NCBI RefSeq assembly: GCF_036206005.1
Contig: NZ_CP108143.1
Location: 4,989,501-5,053,500 of the forward strand
DNA length: 64,000 bases
From: Streptomyces sp. NBC_00178
Lineage (GTDB): Bacteria; Actinomycetota; Actinomycetes; Streptomycetales; Streptomycetaceae
Direction: 5' to 3'
This document shows positions 8,192 to 17,678 of the stretch, piece by piece. Under the pieces are notes generated by a model. That model had not been told where the DNA came from and made no database searches. It saw nothing but the letters and a program-made list of their open reading frames with translations. Each line of letters starts with the position of its first letter. The stretch's first letter is position 1. The translations under genes were made by a program, and so were the position numbers.

Positions 8192-9313
8192 TCAGGTCAG
8201 CGTGCGGAAGAAGGAGCGCAGCTCCTCGACGATCAGCTCCGGCTGCTCCAGGGCGGGGAAGTGCCCGCCCTGCTCGTGGTCGGTCCACCGCCGCAGATCG
8301 GTGAAGCGGTGCGCGCACCAGGCGCGCGGCATCCGGGCGTCCTTGGGGAAGACGGAGCAGGCCGTGGGCACGTCGACCCGGCCGAGCGCCATCTTGTTGT
8401 GGCTCTCCCAGTAGATCCGGGCGGACGAGGTGCCGGTGCCGGCCAGCCATGCGAGCGTCACGGCGTCCAGCAGCCGGTCGCGGGGGATGACCTTCTCGAC
8501 GTCGCCGTCGTGGTCGCTCCAAGCCCAGTACTTCTCGATCATCCAGGCCAGCTGGCCGACGGGCGAGTCGGAGAGCCCGTACCCGAGGGTCTGCGGACGG
8601 GTGGCCTGCAGCACGGAGTACGCACCTTCGTGCTGCTGGAACTCCTTGAGCGCGGCCAGGCCGGCCAGATCCCGCTCGTCCAGCTCCACCTGTTCCTGCG
8701 GCGGCCGGGCGAAGGGCATCGCCAGGTGGATGCCCACCAGGTGCTCCGCGTCGCTCTCGCCCAGGATCCCGGTCAGGAAGGAGCCCCAGTCGGTGCCGTG
8801 CGCCGCGTACCGCTCGTATCCGAGCCGGTGCATCAGCTCGGCCCAGGCGGCCGCGGTGCGCTCCACCGTCCAGCCCGTCTCGTCCGGCTTGTCGCTGAAG
8901 CCGAAGCCGGGCAGCGACGGGCAGACCACGTGGAAGGCGTCCGCGGGGTCCTCGGGGTCCGTCAACGGGCTGATGATGTCCAGGAATTCGACCACGGATC
9001 CGGGCCAGCCGTGGCTGAGCAGCAGCGGCTTCGCCTGCGGGTGGCGCGAGCGCACGTGCAGGAAGTGGATGCCGAGACCGTCGATCTCGGTGCGGAACTG
9101 CGGCAGCGCGTTCAGCCGCGCCTCGGCCGCCCGCCAGTCGTACGTGCTCCGCCAGTACTCGGCGAGCTCCTGGACGTAGGCCAGCGGCACACCCTGCGAC
9201 CAGTCACCGACCGTCTCCTTGTCGGGCCACCGGGTCCGGGCCAGCCGCTCGCCGAGGTCGGCGAGATCCGCGTCGGGGAACCCGACGCGGAAAGGCGTGA
9301 GTGCCGTGCTCAT
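8192..9313 (-). CDS. Epoxide hydrolase (EHN family, alpha/beta-hydrolase)
   Basis: The 373-aa protein has the N-terminal epoxide hydrolase domain followed by an alpha/beta-hydrolase core. The oxyanion motif HGWPGS is near residue 110, the nucleophile loop is HGTDWGS near residue 183, and a late histidine lies in EQGGHFPALE. Start ATG 9313 has a good GGAGGAAG site. The family opens epoxides to diols by way of an Asp ester. Placed between two P450 genes, it could form a diol in the product or detoxify a reactive epoxide intermediate. Either reading implies that an epoxide occurs in the pathway. Confidence 0.92.
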   Translation of the reverse strand: MSTALTPFRVGFPDADLADLGERLARTRWPDKETVGDWSQGVPLAYVQELAEYWRSTYDWRAAEARLNALPQFRTEIDGLGIHFLHVRSRHPQAKPLLLSHGWPGSVVEFLDIISPLTDPEDPADAFHVVCPSLPGFGFSDKPDETGWTVERTAAAWAELMHRLGYERYAAHGTDWGSFLTGILGESDAEHLVGIHLAMPFARPPQEQVELDERDLAGLAALKEFQQHEGAYSVLQATRPQTLGYGLSDSPVGQLAWMIEKYWAWSDHDGDVEKVIPRDRLLDAVTLAWLAGTGTSSARIYWESHNKMALGRVDVPTACSVFPKDARMPRAWCAHRFTDLRRWTDHEQGGHFPALEQPELIVEELRSFFRTLT

Positions 9314-9389
9314 ACGTCTTCCTCCTTGACTGCCGCCGGGGTGTGGTGCCACGGCACGCTACGGATGGCTGCTCGAGCACGGGTCGACC

Positions 9390-10616
9390 TCACCACGTGA
9401 CCGGCAGCTCCCACAGCCCGTAGATCACCGCGCCCTCCTTACGGGGTATCTCCAGGAAGGTCTTGGCGAGCTGCAGCGTCGGGATGCGCTGGAACAGCTT
9501 GCTCCACACGATCTCCAGCTCCAGACGGGCGAGGTCCGCGCCGATGCAGTGGTGCACGCCGTGCCCGAAGCCCAGGTGCTTGCGGCTGCCGCGCGTGATG
9601 TCGAGCTTCTCCGGCTCGGGGAACACCTCGGGGTCCCGGTTCGCGGCGAGACCGAGGCAGAGGATGCCGTCGCCCTTGCGGATGACCGAGCCGCCGATCT
9701 CGATGTCCTCCAGGGCGACCCGGGGCACCGCGGTGTCGCCGATGGTCGCGAACCGCACCAGCTCCTCGACGGCCGGCTTGACGAGCGAGGGGTCGTCCAG
9801 CAGGAGCTTCAACTGGTCGGGGTTCTCCAGCAGGCAGGCGGTGCCGAGCGAGATCTGGCTGGCGGTGGTCTCGTGGCCGCCGTTCATCAGGAGCCGGACC
9901 ATGTTGAACAGGTCGCGGTCGGTGTACTCCTCGCCGGACGCCTCGTAGTCGGCCATCGCACGACTGAGCAGGTCCTCGCCCGGCTCCCGCTTCTTCAGCT
10001 GGATGAGGTCGCTGACGTACGCGTTCACCTCGACGATCGCGGCCTGGCGCTCCTCGGTGGAGCTGTGCCCGCCGAGCAGTGCCGTGCCGTGCTTGATGAA
10101 GAACTCGTGCCGGTCCTGCGGAATGCCCAGCAGCTCGCAGATGACGGTCATCGGCACCGGCAGCGAGAACGCGTGGTGGAAGTCCACCCCGGGCTCCATG
10201 GCCAGCAGCTTGTCGAGGTGGTCGTCGACGATCTCCTCGATCCGGGGCCGCAGCCGTCGCACCTGGCGGCTGGTGAACGTCAGGGCGGCCTTGCGGCGGG
10301 TGTCGCTGTGCGCCTTGCCGTCGTAGCCGATGAAGGACGTCTCGGTGCGGTACTCCGGCGGGGCGATGAAGTAGAAGGGGAAGTTGTCGTGCCGGCGCGA
10401 GGCGCTGACCCGGGGGTCCGTCAGCAGCTGCCGGATCGTCTCGTAGCCCGCGACCGTCCAGATGCGGAGGCCGGATCCGGACAGCGTGACCTGGGAGACG
10501 TCCTTCTCGACGATCTCCGCGTACTCCTTCGGAGGAGTGAAGGGGCACTGCCGTTTGTAGGGGAAGGTGCTGGTCTCCGCCTCGGCGGTGCCCGGCTCCG
10601 TAGCACTGGTTGTCAC
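9390..10616 (-). CDS. Cytochrome P450 (second)
   Basis: A 408-aa P450 with heme loop FGHGVHHCIGADLARLE (Cys357) and a canonical I-helix segment MNGGHETTASQ. The start is GTG 10616 with AGGAAGGA upstream; longer in-frame extensions lack a ribosome site and look non-coding. It is the first gene of the leftward P450, epoxide hydrolase, P450, MDR run and diverges from the racemase-like gene at 10799. Confidence 0.92.
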   Translation of the reverse strand: MTTSATEPGTAEAETSTFPYKRQCPFTPPKEYAEIVEKDVSQVTLSGSGLRIWTVAGYETIRQLLTDPRVSASRRHDNFPFYFIAPPEYRTETSFIGYDGKAHSDTRRKAALTFTSRQVRRLRPRIEEIVDDHLDKLLAMEPGVDFHHAFSLPVPMTVICELLGIPQDRHEFFIKHGTALLGGHSSTEERQAAIVEVNAYVSDLIQLKKREPGEDLLSRAMADYEASGEEYTDRDLFNMVRLLMNGGHETTASQISLGTACLLENPDQLKLLLDDPSLVKPAVEELVRFATIGDTAVPRVALEDIEIGGSVIRKGDGILCLGLAANRDPEVFPEPEKLDITRGSRKHLGFGHGVHHCIGADLARLELEIVWSKLFQRIPTLQLAKTFLEIPRKEGAVIYGLWELPVTW

Positions 10617-10798
10617 AGTGGATCCTTCCTCGTGGGGAATCGTTCCTCGTGAAGAACGTCGGGTTTCCGACGGCACAGAGTTCCCTGTGCACGGTGCCAG
10701 CGCCGGCTCGGGCACAGCTGGAGTCCGTGCGCCGCGGTGCGAGCCAGGCGCGAGCGCGGCCCGAGCCGGTTTCCGGACAGGCTTCCTAGCCTCCCGGG

Positions 10799-11845
10799 AT
10801 GGGCATTGCAGCGAGTGAGGGCCGGTCCGTCGCGACCGGGCCCCTGAGCGGGCTGAGAGTGGTCGAACTGGCGGCGATCGGGCCGGCGCCCTTCGCCTGC
10901 ATGGTGCTGGCCGACCTGGGCGCCGAAGTGATCCGGATCGACCGGGCCGACGGCCGCCGCTCCTTCGAGCAGTGGCACCAGGTCCTGGACCGCGGACGCC
11001 ACCGCATCGCACTGGACCTGAAGAGCCCCGACGACGTCGCGGAGCTCCTGAGCCTCCTCGAGAGCTCCGACATCCTGGTCGAGGGCTTCAGGCCGGGGGT
11101 GGCCGAACGGCTCGGTATCGGACCCGAGGTGTGCCTGGACCGCAATCCCGCCCTCGTCTACGCCCGGATGACGGGCTGGGGGCAGGAGGGGCCGCTCGCC
11201 AGGACCCCCGGACACGACATCAACTACCTGGCGATCAGCGGCGCGTTGTACGCGATCGGCGAAGCCGGCGGGCCGCCCGTCGTCCCGGTGAACTTCCTGG
11301 GGGACTTCGCGGGCGGCTCGATGTTCCTGGTCGCCGGGGTCCTCGCGGCCGTGTACGAGCGGCAGCGGACCGGCCTGGGGCAGGTCGTCGACGCAGCGAT
11401 CGTGGACGGTGCCGGGGCGATGCTCGGCATGCTGGTCGGCATGGAGGCGGCCGGCCAGTGGCGGCACGAGCGCGGCGTGAACCTGCTGGACGGCGGAGCG
11501 CCGTTCTACACCACCTACGCGTGCGCCGACGGCGGCTACGTGGCCGTCGGCGCCCTGGAGGAACGCTTCTACGCCGCGCTGCTGCACGGCATCGGGCTGG
11601 CGGGCGCGGCCCTGCCCGACCGGGACGAACCGCACAACTGGCCGGCGCTGCACCGGGAGTTCGCGAGTCGCTTCATCACCGGGGACCGGGATCACTGGGC
11701 GCAGCTGTTCGAAGGCACCGAGGCCTGTGTCACGCCGGTGCTGAGTGCCGCGGAGGCGGCATCTCACCCGCACCACCTGGCACGCGGAAGCGGTCCTGCC
11801 GCAGTGGCCCCGCGGTTCAGCCGCACTCCAGTGGAATTCCACTGA
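10799..11845 (+). CDS. Alpha-methylacyl-CoA racemase-like protein (CoA-transferase family III fold)
   Basis: The 348-aa protein has the family III CoA-transferase/racemase fold. GHDINYLAISG and NFLGDFAGGSM carry the His and Asp that act as the acid-base pair in alpha-methylacyl-CoA racemase (MCR/AMACR), and the general sequence fits the racemase branch better than formyl-CoA transferases. It ends soon after PRFSRTPVEFH, slightly short of usual AMACR length. ATG 10799 has no obvious ribosome site, so a leaderless start is possible. Epimerising 2-methylbutyryl-CoA or a methyl-branched acyl-CoA would fit the nearby citramalate synthase; that is inference. Confidence 0.8.
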   Translation: MGIAASEGRSVATGPLSGLRVVELAAIGPAPFACMVLADLGAEVIRIDRADGRRSFEQWHQVLDRGRHRIALDLKSPDDVAELLSLLESSDILVEGFRPGVAERLGIGPEVCLDRNPALVYARMTGWGQEGPLARTPGHDINYLAISGALYAIGEAGGPPVVPVNFLGDFAGGSMFLVAGVLAAVYERQRTGLGQVVDAAIVDGAGAMLGMLVGMEAAGQWRHERGVNLLDGGAPFYTTYACADGGYVAVGALEERFYAALLHGIGLAGAALPDRDEPHNWPALHREFASRFITGDRDHWAQLFEGTEACVTPVLSAAEAASHPHHLARGSGPAAVAPRFSRTPVEFH

Positions 11846-11943
11846 CATCGGGCATCCTGCCGTCCGATGGTCCAAGGCTGTCCAGCCACCTGCGGAACCC
11901 CCCAAGGACTATCCCGGTCCCCCCAAGATCTGAGAGGTACACC

Positions 11944-13713
11944 ATGGCTATTTCCTCCGAGCAGGCTCCGTCCACGGAGACGGAGGTGGCAAGGGACGAG
12001 ACGGCTGCGGACAAGCGAACCGGTGCGGCGCCGCCCGACCCGAAGCGCTGGATGGCCCTGCTGGTTCTGCTCGTCGCCGCCTTCATGGACATGCTGGACG
12101 GCACCATCGCGAACGTGGCGGCCCCGGCCATCCAGCAAGGCATCGGAGGCGGCTACTCCATCATCCAGTGGGTGCTGGTGGGCTATCAGCTCAGCTTCGC
12201 GCTGATGCTGATCCTCGGCGGCAGGCTGGGTGACATCTACGGCCGCAGGCGGATGTTCCTCCTCGGCGTCGCCGGCTTCACGCTGGCATCGCTGGGAGCC
12301 GGAATCGCCCAGGAGCCCTGGCAGCTGGTCGCGTCCCGCATGATCCAGGGCGCCTTCGCCGGAGTCATGGTTCCGCAGATCCTCGCCATCATCCACGTCA
12401 CCTTCTCCGCCAAGGAGCGGGCCGGCGCCTTCGCCATGTACGGCGGTGTGGCCGGTGTGGCCGCCGCGGTCGGCATGGGAGCGGGCGGACCACTGGCCGA
12501 GTGGGACCTCTTCGGCCTCGGCTGGCGTCTGATCTTCCTCATCAACATCCCGGTCGGCATCCTCGGGCTGATCTACGCCCCGCGCGTGCTCCGTGAGTCC
12601 AAGGCACCGCACGCCCTGAAGCTCGACGTCAGGGGCGTCGTCCTCGCCACCGCCGGTCTGCTCCTGCTGATCTTCCCGCTGCTCCAGGGCCGCGAACTGG
12701 GCTGGCCGCTGTGGGGCTTCGTGTCGATGGCCGCGTCGGTGCCGGTGCTCGTCGGCTTCATCCTGTGGCAGAAGAAGAAGACCCTCCTGGACGGCTCACC
12801 GCTCGTGGAGCTGGCGCTGTTCCGTATCCGCAGCTTCTCCTCCGGGCTCGGCGTGAACCTCGCCTTCTACATCGGCATCGGCATGTTCAACATCGGCTGG
12901 ACCGTCTACATGCAGGTCGGCCTCGGCTGGTCGCCGATGCGCTCGGGGCTCACGAGCCTCCCGTTCTGCATCGGCGCCTTCCTCACCTCCTCGGCGGCCA
13001 TGGTCGTCCTGGTGCCGAAGTTCGGTCGCAAGGTGCTGCAGTCCGGTGCGGTCGTCACCGTGGCCGGCGCGCTGGCCTTCCTGTGGGCGGCAGGCGAGTA
13101 CGGCAGCGGCATCAGCTCCTGGCAGCTCGTGGTGCCGATGCTGCTGATCGGTCTCGGCTTCGGTCTCATCGCGGCCCCGCTGCCGCAGATCGTGATCTCC
13201 GAGGTGCCGCAGAAGGACGCGGGCTCCGCCTCCGGCATCGTCCACACCAACGCCCAGCTCGGCTTCGCCGTCGGCGGCGCCCTGGTCAGCGTCGTCTTCT
13301 TCGCCGGACTGGTGGGCAACACCGGAACGGCGATCGACGACCAGTCCGCTGAACTGCGCAGGGAACTCGTCGCCACCGCCGGGCTCACCCCGGGGGATGC
13401 GGACACCACCGTCGCGGCCTACCGGACATGCGCGGTCGACCGGGTCGAGGAGAAGGACCCGGCTGTCGTCCCGGAGAGCTGCGCCGTCCCCGCGCTCCAG
13501 AACCAGCAGGCGGCCCCGGTCCTGGCCGGCTACGCCAAGGACGCCACCGGAACCTCCTTCGCCGGCAGCCTGCAGACCACCCTGTGGGTCTTCGGCGGAG
13601 TCGTCGTCCTCGCCTTCCTCCTGATGCTCGCGATTCCGCGGCAGATGAGGCTGGAAGCCCCCGAGGACGAGGAGGAGGCCGGCAAGGCCCCCGAGGCCGC
13701 CCCGGCTTCCTGA
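11944..13713 (+). CDS. MFS drug exporter, DHA2 (EmrB/QacA) family, 14 TM
   Basis: The 589-aa polytopic membrane protein starts at ATG 11944 with GAGAGG upstream. The first helix contains MDMLDGTIANVAAPAIQ, characteristic of DHA2 transporters, followed by the A-motif GGRLGDIYGRRRMF. A hydrophilic loop of about 80 residues precedes the last helix, and the tail is acidic. It probably exports the cluster product at the plasma membrane and gives efflux resistance beside the DNA glycosylase. Confidence 0.93.
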   Translation: MAISSEQAPSTETEVARDETAADKRTGAAPPDPKRWMALLVLLVAAFMDMLDGTIANVAAPAIQQGIGGGYSIIQWVLVGYQLSFALMLILGGRLGDIYGRRRMFLLGVAGFTLASLGAGIAQEPWQLVASRMIQGAFAGVMVPQILAIIHVTFSAKERAGAFAMYGGVAGVAAAVGMGAGGPLAEWDLFGLGWRLIFLINIPVGILGLIYAPRVLRESKAPHALKLDVRGVVLATAGLLLLIFPLLQGRELGWPLWGFVSMAASVPVLVGFILWQKKKTLLDGSPLVELALFRIRSFSSGLGVNLAFYIGIGMFNIGWTVYMQVGLGWSPMRSGLTSLPFCIGAFLTSSAAMVVLVPKFGRKVLQSGAVVTVAGALAFLWAAGEYGSGISSWQLVVPMLLIGLGFGLIAAPLPQIVISEVPQKDAGSASGIVHTNAQLGFAVGGALVSVVFFAGLVGNTGTAIDDQSAELRRELVATAGLTPGDADTTVAAYRTCAVDRVEEKDPAVVPESCAVPALQNQQAAPVLAGYAKDATGTSFAGSLQTTLWVFGGVVVLAFLLMLAIPRQMRLEAPEDEEEAGKAPEAAPAS

Positions 13714-13732
13714 CCCCGTCACACCCCCGCTC

Positions 13733-13782
13733 ACGGTGCGGCGGGAGCGGCCGGCCTCTGCCGTCCGCTCCCGCCGCACCGT
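13733..13782 (+). terminator. Hairpin terminator after the exporter
   Basis: An 18-bp perfect stem (ACGGTGCGGCGGGAGCGG and its complement) starts 20 bp after the exporter stop codon. Confidence 0.6.
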
Positions 13783-13898
13783 CGTGTGCGCACGGTCCAT
13801 CACCGCTCCAGCCTTTCTCCGGCCCGCCGCCGGACCGTGGGGGAAGTATCCGGACAGCGGCCGGCCATCGCCGGCGCACACAGGACAAGGGAGGGGCG

Positions 13899-15521
13899 AT
13901 GGCCGAGCAGAGCTTCCAGCTCTACGACACGACCCTGCGCGACGGCACCCAGCAGGAAGGCATGGTGCTGACGGTCGAGGACAAGCTCGCCGTCGCACGC
14001 CGGCTCGACGACCTCGGGGTCGGATTCATCGAGGGCGGCTGGCCGGGCGCCGTGCCCAAGGACACCGAGTTCTTCCGCCGGGCCCGGACCGAGCTCCGCC
14101 TGAAGCACGCCGAGCTCGCCGCCTTCGGCGCCACCCGGCGGCCCGGGGTGCCCGCCTCCCTCGACCCGCAGGTCCGTGCCCTGCTGGAGGCCGAGACCCC
14201 GGTGGTGACCCTCGTGGCCAAGAGCCACACCGGTCATGTGCGCAACGCCCTGCGCACCACCCTCGCCGAGAACCTGGCCATGATCAGCGGCACCGTACGC
14301 CACCTCGTGCACGCGGGCCGGCGGGTGTTCGTCGACGCCGAGCACTACTTCGACGGCTACCTGCTCAACCGCGAGTACGCGCTCGCGGTCGTGCGGGCGG
14401 CGGCCGAGGCCGGCGCCGAGACCGTCGTCCTGTGCGACACCAACGGGGGCTCGCTGCCCGACGAGGTGGGCGCCGTGGTCGGCGAGACCCTCGCGCTGAC
14501 GGGCGTGCCGCTCGGCATCCACTGCCACAACGACACCGGCTGCGCCGTCGCCAGCACCATGGCGGCGATCGACGCGGGAGCCGTCCAGGCGCAGGGCACC
14601 GCCCACGGCTACGGCGAACGCTGCGGCAACGCCGACCTGTTCACCGTGATCGCGAACCTGGTGCTCAAGCGCGGCCGGGAGGTCGTCCCGCTGGAGAAGC
14701 TGCGCGAGCTGGCGGCGACCGGGCGGGCCGTCACCGAACTGACCCAGGTGCCGGGCAGCGCCGCCGCACCGTACATCGGCGGCTCGGCCTTCACGCACAA
14801 GGCCGGCCTGCACGCGTCCGCGCTGCGCGTCGACCCCGACCTCTACCAGCACACCACGCCGGAGTTCGTCGGCAACACGATGCGCACCCTCGTCTCCGAC
14901 ATGGGCGGCCGCTCGTCGGTCGAGCTGAAGGCACGGGAGCTCGGTTACGACCTCGAAGCGGGCTCCGACGAGGTGGCCCGCGCCGCCGCGCGGGTGAAGG
15001 AACTGGAGAACGGCGGCTACAGCTTCGAGTCCGCCGACGCGTCCTTCGCCCTCCTGCTGCGCGAGGAACTGGCCGGCGGCCGGGGCCCCGTGCCCTTCGA
15101 GGTCGAGTCGTGGTCCGTCGGCGTCTCCGGCACCAGCGGCGGGGAGGTCAGCACCGAGGCCACCGTACGACTCGTGGTGCAGGGCCGTGCCGTCACCGCC
15201 ACCGGCCGCGGCAACGGTCCCGTCAACGCCCTCGACACGGCCCTGCACACCGCCCTCGACCCCTGCTTCCCCGCCCTCGCCCGGCTCGAACTCGTCGACT
15301 ACCGGGTGCGGGTGCTCAGCGGGGAGACCGGGAGCGGGGCCGCGGCCCGGGTGCTCATCTCCTACCGGGACGGGCAGCGCCACTGGGGCACCGTCGGCGT
15401 GGACGGCAACACCACGGCGGCCAGCTGGCAGGCCCTCCTCGACGCCGTCCACTACGTCCTGCTCGACGGGCCGCCCGGACGGGTCGACGACGCCCCGCCC
15501 CTGGCCGCCGCCACGGGCTGA
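13899..15521 (+). CDS. cimA: (R)-citramalate synthase, CimA-type
   Basis: The 540-aa protein has the isopropylmalate/homocitrate synthase TIM barrel, opening with LYDTTLRDGTQQEGM. The segment GFIEGGWPGAVPKDTEFF is diagnostic of the CimA branch (TIGR00977) rather than leucine-pathway LeuA. The metal-site histidines lie in GIHCHNDTGC and the C-terminal regulatory domain is present. CimA joins pyruvate and acetyl-CoA into citramalate, giving 2-oxobutyrate and from it propionyl-CoA, isoleucine or 2-methylbutyryl-CoA. A copy inside a polyketide cluster, 25 bp before a KASIII, suggests a dedicated supply of a branched or odd-chain starter. Start ATG 13899 follows GGGAGGGG. Confidence 0.88.
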   Translation: MAEQSFQLYDTTLRDGTQQEGMVLTVEDKLAVARRLDDLGVGFIEGGWPGAVPKDTEFFRRARTELRLKHAELAAFGATRRPGVPASLDPQVRALLEAETPVVTLVAKSHTGHVRNALRTTLAENLAMISGTVRHLVHAGRRVFVDAEHYFDGYLLNREYALAVVRAAAEAGAETVVLCDTNGGSLPDEVGAVVGETLALTGVPLGIHCHNDTGCAVASTMAAIDAGAVQAQGTAHGYGERCGNADLFTVIANLVLKRGREVVPLEKLRELAATGRAVTELTQVPGSAAAPYIGGSAFTHKAGLHASALRVDPDLYQHTTPEFVGNTMRTLVSDMGGRSSVELKARELGYDLEAGSDEVARAAARVKELENGGYSFESADASFALLLREELAGGRGPVPFEVESWSVGVSGTSGGEVSTEATVRLVVQGRAVTATGRGNGPVNALDTALHTALDPCFPALARLELVDYRVRVLSGETGSGAAARVLISYRDGQRHWGTVGVDGNTTAASWQALLDAVHYVLLDGPPGRVDDAPPLAAATG

Positions 15522-15546
15522 GCCCGCGACCTCATCTGGAGTGACA

Positions 15547-16578
15547 GTGCGCCTGGAAGACGTCTACATACGGGGGACCTCCACCCGGCTCCCCTCCCGC
15601 ATCGCGGTCGCCGACGCGGTCGCCTCCGGGGCCTGCCCGCCCCGGGTGGCCGCGGCGACCGGCATGGAGTCGGTGGCGTACTCGCCGGACGAATCCGCCG
15701 CGGAGATGGCCGTGGCCGCCGCCAGGACCGCGCTGGAGCGGTCCGGCAGCCTCGGCGGTGACGTCGGTCTGCTGCTGCACGCGGACACCTACCACCAGGG
15801 CCAGGACCTGTGGCCCGTCGCCTCCTACATCCAGCGCGAGGCGCTCGGCAACACCTGCCAGGCCATCGAGATCCGGCAGATGTCCAACGGCGGGCTCGCC
15901 GCCCTGGACCTGGCCACCGCCTACCTCACGGCGGGCCACGGCCACGGCGACGCCCTCCTCACCACCGCCGACCGGTTCTGCGCCCCCGGCATCGACCGCT
16001 GGAACACCGACCCGGGCACGCCGTACGCCGACGGCGCCACCGCGCTCGTCCTCTCCCGGCGCGGCGGCTTCGCCCGGCTGGTCTCGCTCGCGCTGTACGC
16101 GGACCCCGAGCTGGAGCCGCTGCACCGCGGCGACGACCCGTTCACCACGGCCCCGTTCGGTCACCGGATTCCCGTCGACTTCGAGGCCGCCAAGCGCGCC
16201 TTCGTCGGCCGGGCCGGGATCTCGTACGCCATCACCCGCGCCCACAGCGGCCAGCAGACCGTCATCAAGCAGGCCCTGGCCGACGCCGGGTCCGAACTCG
16301 CCGACGCCGACTGGGTGGTGCTACCGCACTTCGGCCGCCGCCGGCTCGACTCGATCTACCACAAACCGTTCGGCATCGACCCGGACCGCACCACCTGGGA
16401 GTGGAACCGGACCGTCGGACACCTGGGCGCCGGCGACCAGTTCGCGGGCCTGGACCACCTCACGGCCTCCGGCCGGGCCAGGCCCGGCGACCGGATCGTC
16501 CTGGTCAGCGTGGGCGCCGGCTACAGCTGGGGCTGCGCCGTCGTCGACGTACTCGAACCCCCCGGCGGGGCCGCCTGA
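15547..16578 (+). CDS. KASIII-like starter-unit enzyme with Ser nucleophile (DpsC-like)
   Basis: The 343-aa thiolase-fold protein is homologous to the KASIII at 3.6 kb, but the nucleophile position is Ser113 in RQMSNGGLAAL instead of Cys. Ser in this position is known from DpsC, the propionyl-starter enzyme of daunorubicin synthesis. A histidine in LPHFGRRR and an Asp in HLGAGDQF could complete a triad. GTG 15547 is chosen because GGAG lies five bases upstream; GTG 15541 is too close. It follows the citramalate synthase immediately, so starter selection from that supply is a reasonable inference. Confidence 0.85.
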   Translation: MRLEDVYIRGTSTRLPSRIAVADAVASGACPPRVAAATGMESVAYSPDESAAEMAVAAARTALERSGSLGGDVGLLLHADTYHQGQDLWPVASYIQREALGNTCQAIEIRQMSNGGLAALDLATAYLTAGHGHGDALLTTADRFCAPGIDRWNTDPGTPYADGATALVLSRRGGFARLVSLALYADPELEPLHRGDDPFTTAPFGHRIPVDFEAAKRAFVGRAGISYAITRAHSGQQTVIKQALADAGSELADADWVVLPHFGRRRLDSIYHKPFGIDPDRTTWEWNRTVGHLGAGDQFAGLDHLTASGRARPGDRIVLVSVGAGYSWGCAVVDVLEPPGGAA

Positions 16579-16691
16579 GGGCCCGCCCCGCACTCCCCGG
16601 CCGGTTCCACCGTTTCTCCAGTTCCGCTTGAGCAATTCATGTCAGCCTTGTGATCCGCCCTGCTGCGGACTGTCCGAAGGGAAGGTTTGCC

Positions 16692-17678
16692 GTGGCGCCG
16701 ACCGCTACGTCCGAGACCGAAGCACTCCATGTCACGGAGCACTCCATCACCGTGGCGGCGCCCGCCGCCGCCGTCTACGCACTCGTGGCCGACGTCACCG
16801 GGTGGCCCCAGGTGTTCGGGCCCACCGTGCACGTCGAGGTGCTGGAGGAGGCCCCCGCCGAGGGCGGCGACCAGCTCCTGCGCATCTGGGCCGTCGCCGG
16901 CGACAAGGTCCGCACCTGGACCTCACGCCGCCTCCTCGACCCCGTTGCCCGCACCATCACCTTCCGCCAGGTCGTCACCGCCGCGCCCGTCGCCTCCATG
17001 GGCGGCGAATGGCGCGTCCAGGAGCTCGAGGACGGCACCACGCGCGTCACGCTCCTGCACGACTACCGTGCCGTGGACGGCGACCCGGCCGCCGAGGAAC
17101 TCATCGAGGCCGCCGTCGACGGGAACAGCCGCGCCGAACTCCTCGCCCTGAAGAACACCGCCGAACTCGGCGACGCCCGCGAGGAACTCCACTTCACCTT
17201 CAGCGACTCCGCCACCGTCTTCGGCGCCGCGGGTGACGTCTACGCCTTCCTGGACCGCGCCGACCTCTGGCCCGAGCGGCTGCCGCACGTGGCCAGGCTC
17301 GACCTCACCGAGGACGAGCCCGGCATCCAGCACATGGACATGGACACCCGCAGCCCGGACGGCTCCACCCACAACACGACGTCCGTCCGGGTCTGCTTCG
17401 AGGACCGCGACGTCATCGTCTACAAGCAGCTCCGCGTCCCGGTCGCCATGGCCGGCCACACGGGCCGCTGGGTCATCGAGTCGCTGGGCGACGGCACCGT
17501 CAGGGCCACCTCCTGGCACACCGTGACCCTGGACCCCGAGGGCGTACGGACCGCACTCGGCCCCGAGGCCACCCTCGCCGAGGCACGGGCGCTCGTGCGC
17601 AGGTCCCTCGGCACGAACAGCTCCACCACCTTGCAGCATGCCAAGCAGTTCGCGGAGGAAGCGCGTGCACAGTCGTAG
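16692..17678 (+). CDS. Di-domain aromatase/cyclase (SRPBCC, ActVII/GrhT-like)
   Basis: The 328-aa protein consists of two START/polyketide-cyclase domains, roughly residues 10-155 and 165-315. The first contains ITVAAPAAAVYALVADVTGWPQVF and the second repeats the pattern at FGAAGDVYAFLDRADLWPERLPHV. Di-domain enzymes of this sort close and aromatise the first ring of reduced or unreduced poly-beta-ketone chains held on the ACP. Start GTG 16692 follows GAAGGGAAGG. The stop overlaps the next gene by 14 bp. Confidence 0.92.
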   Translation: MAPTATSETEALHVTEHSITVAAPAAAVYALVADVTGWPQVFGPTVHVEVLEEAPAEGGDQLLRIWAVAGDKVRTWTSRRLLDPVARTITFRQVVTAAPVASMGGEWRVQELEDGTTRVTLLHDYRAVDGDPAAEELIEAAVDGNSRAELLALKNTAELGDAREELHFTFSDSATVFGAAGDVYAFLDRADLWPERLPHVARLDLTEDEPGIQHMDMDTRSPDGSTHNTTSVRVCFEDRDVIVYKQLRVPVAMAGHTGRWVIESLGDGTVRATSWHTVTLDPEGVRTALGPEATLAEARALVRRSLGTNSSTTLQHAKQFAEEARAQS

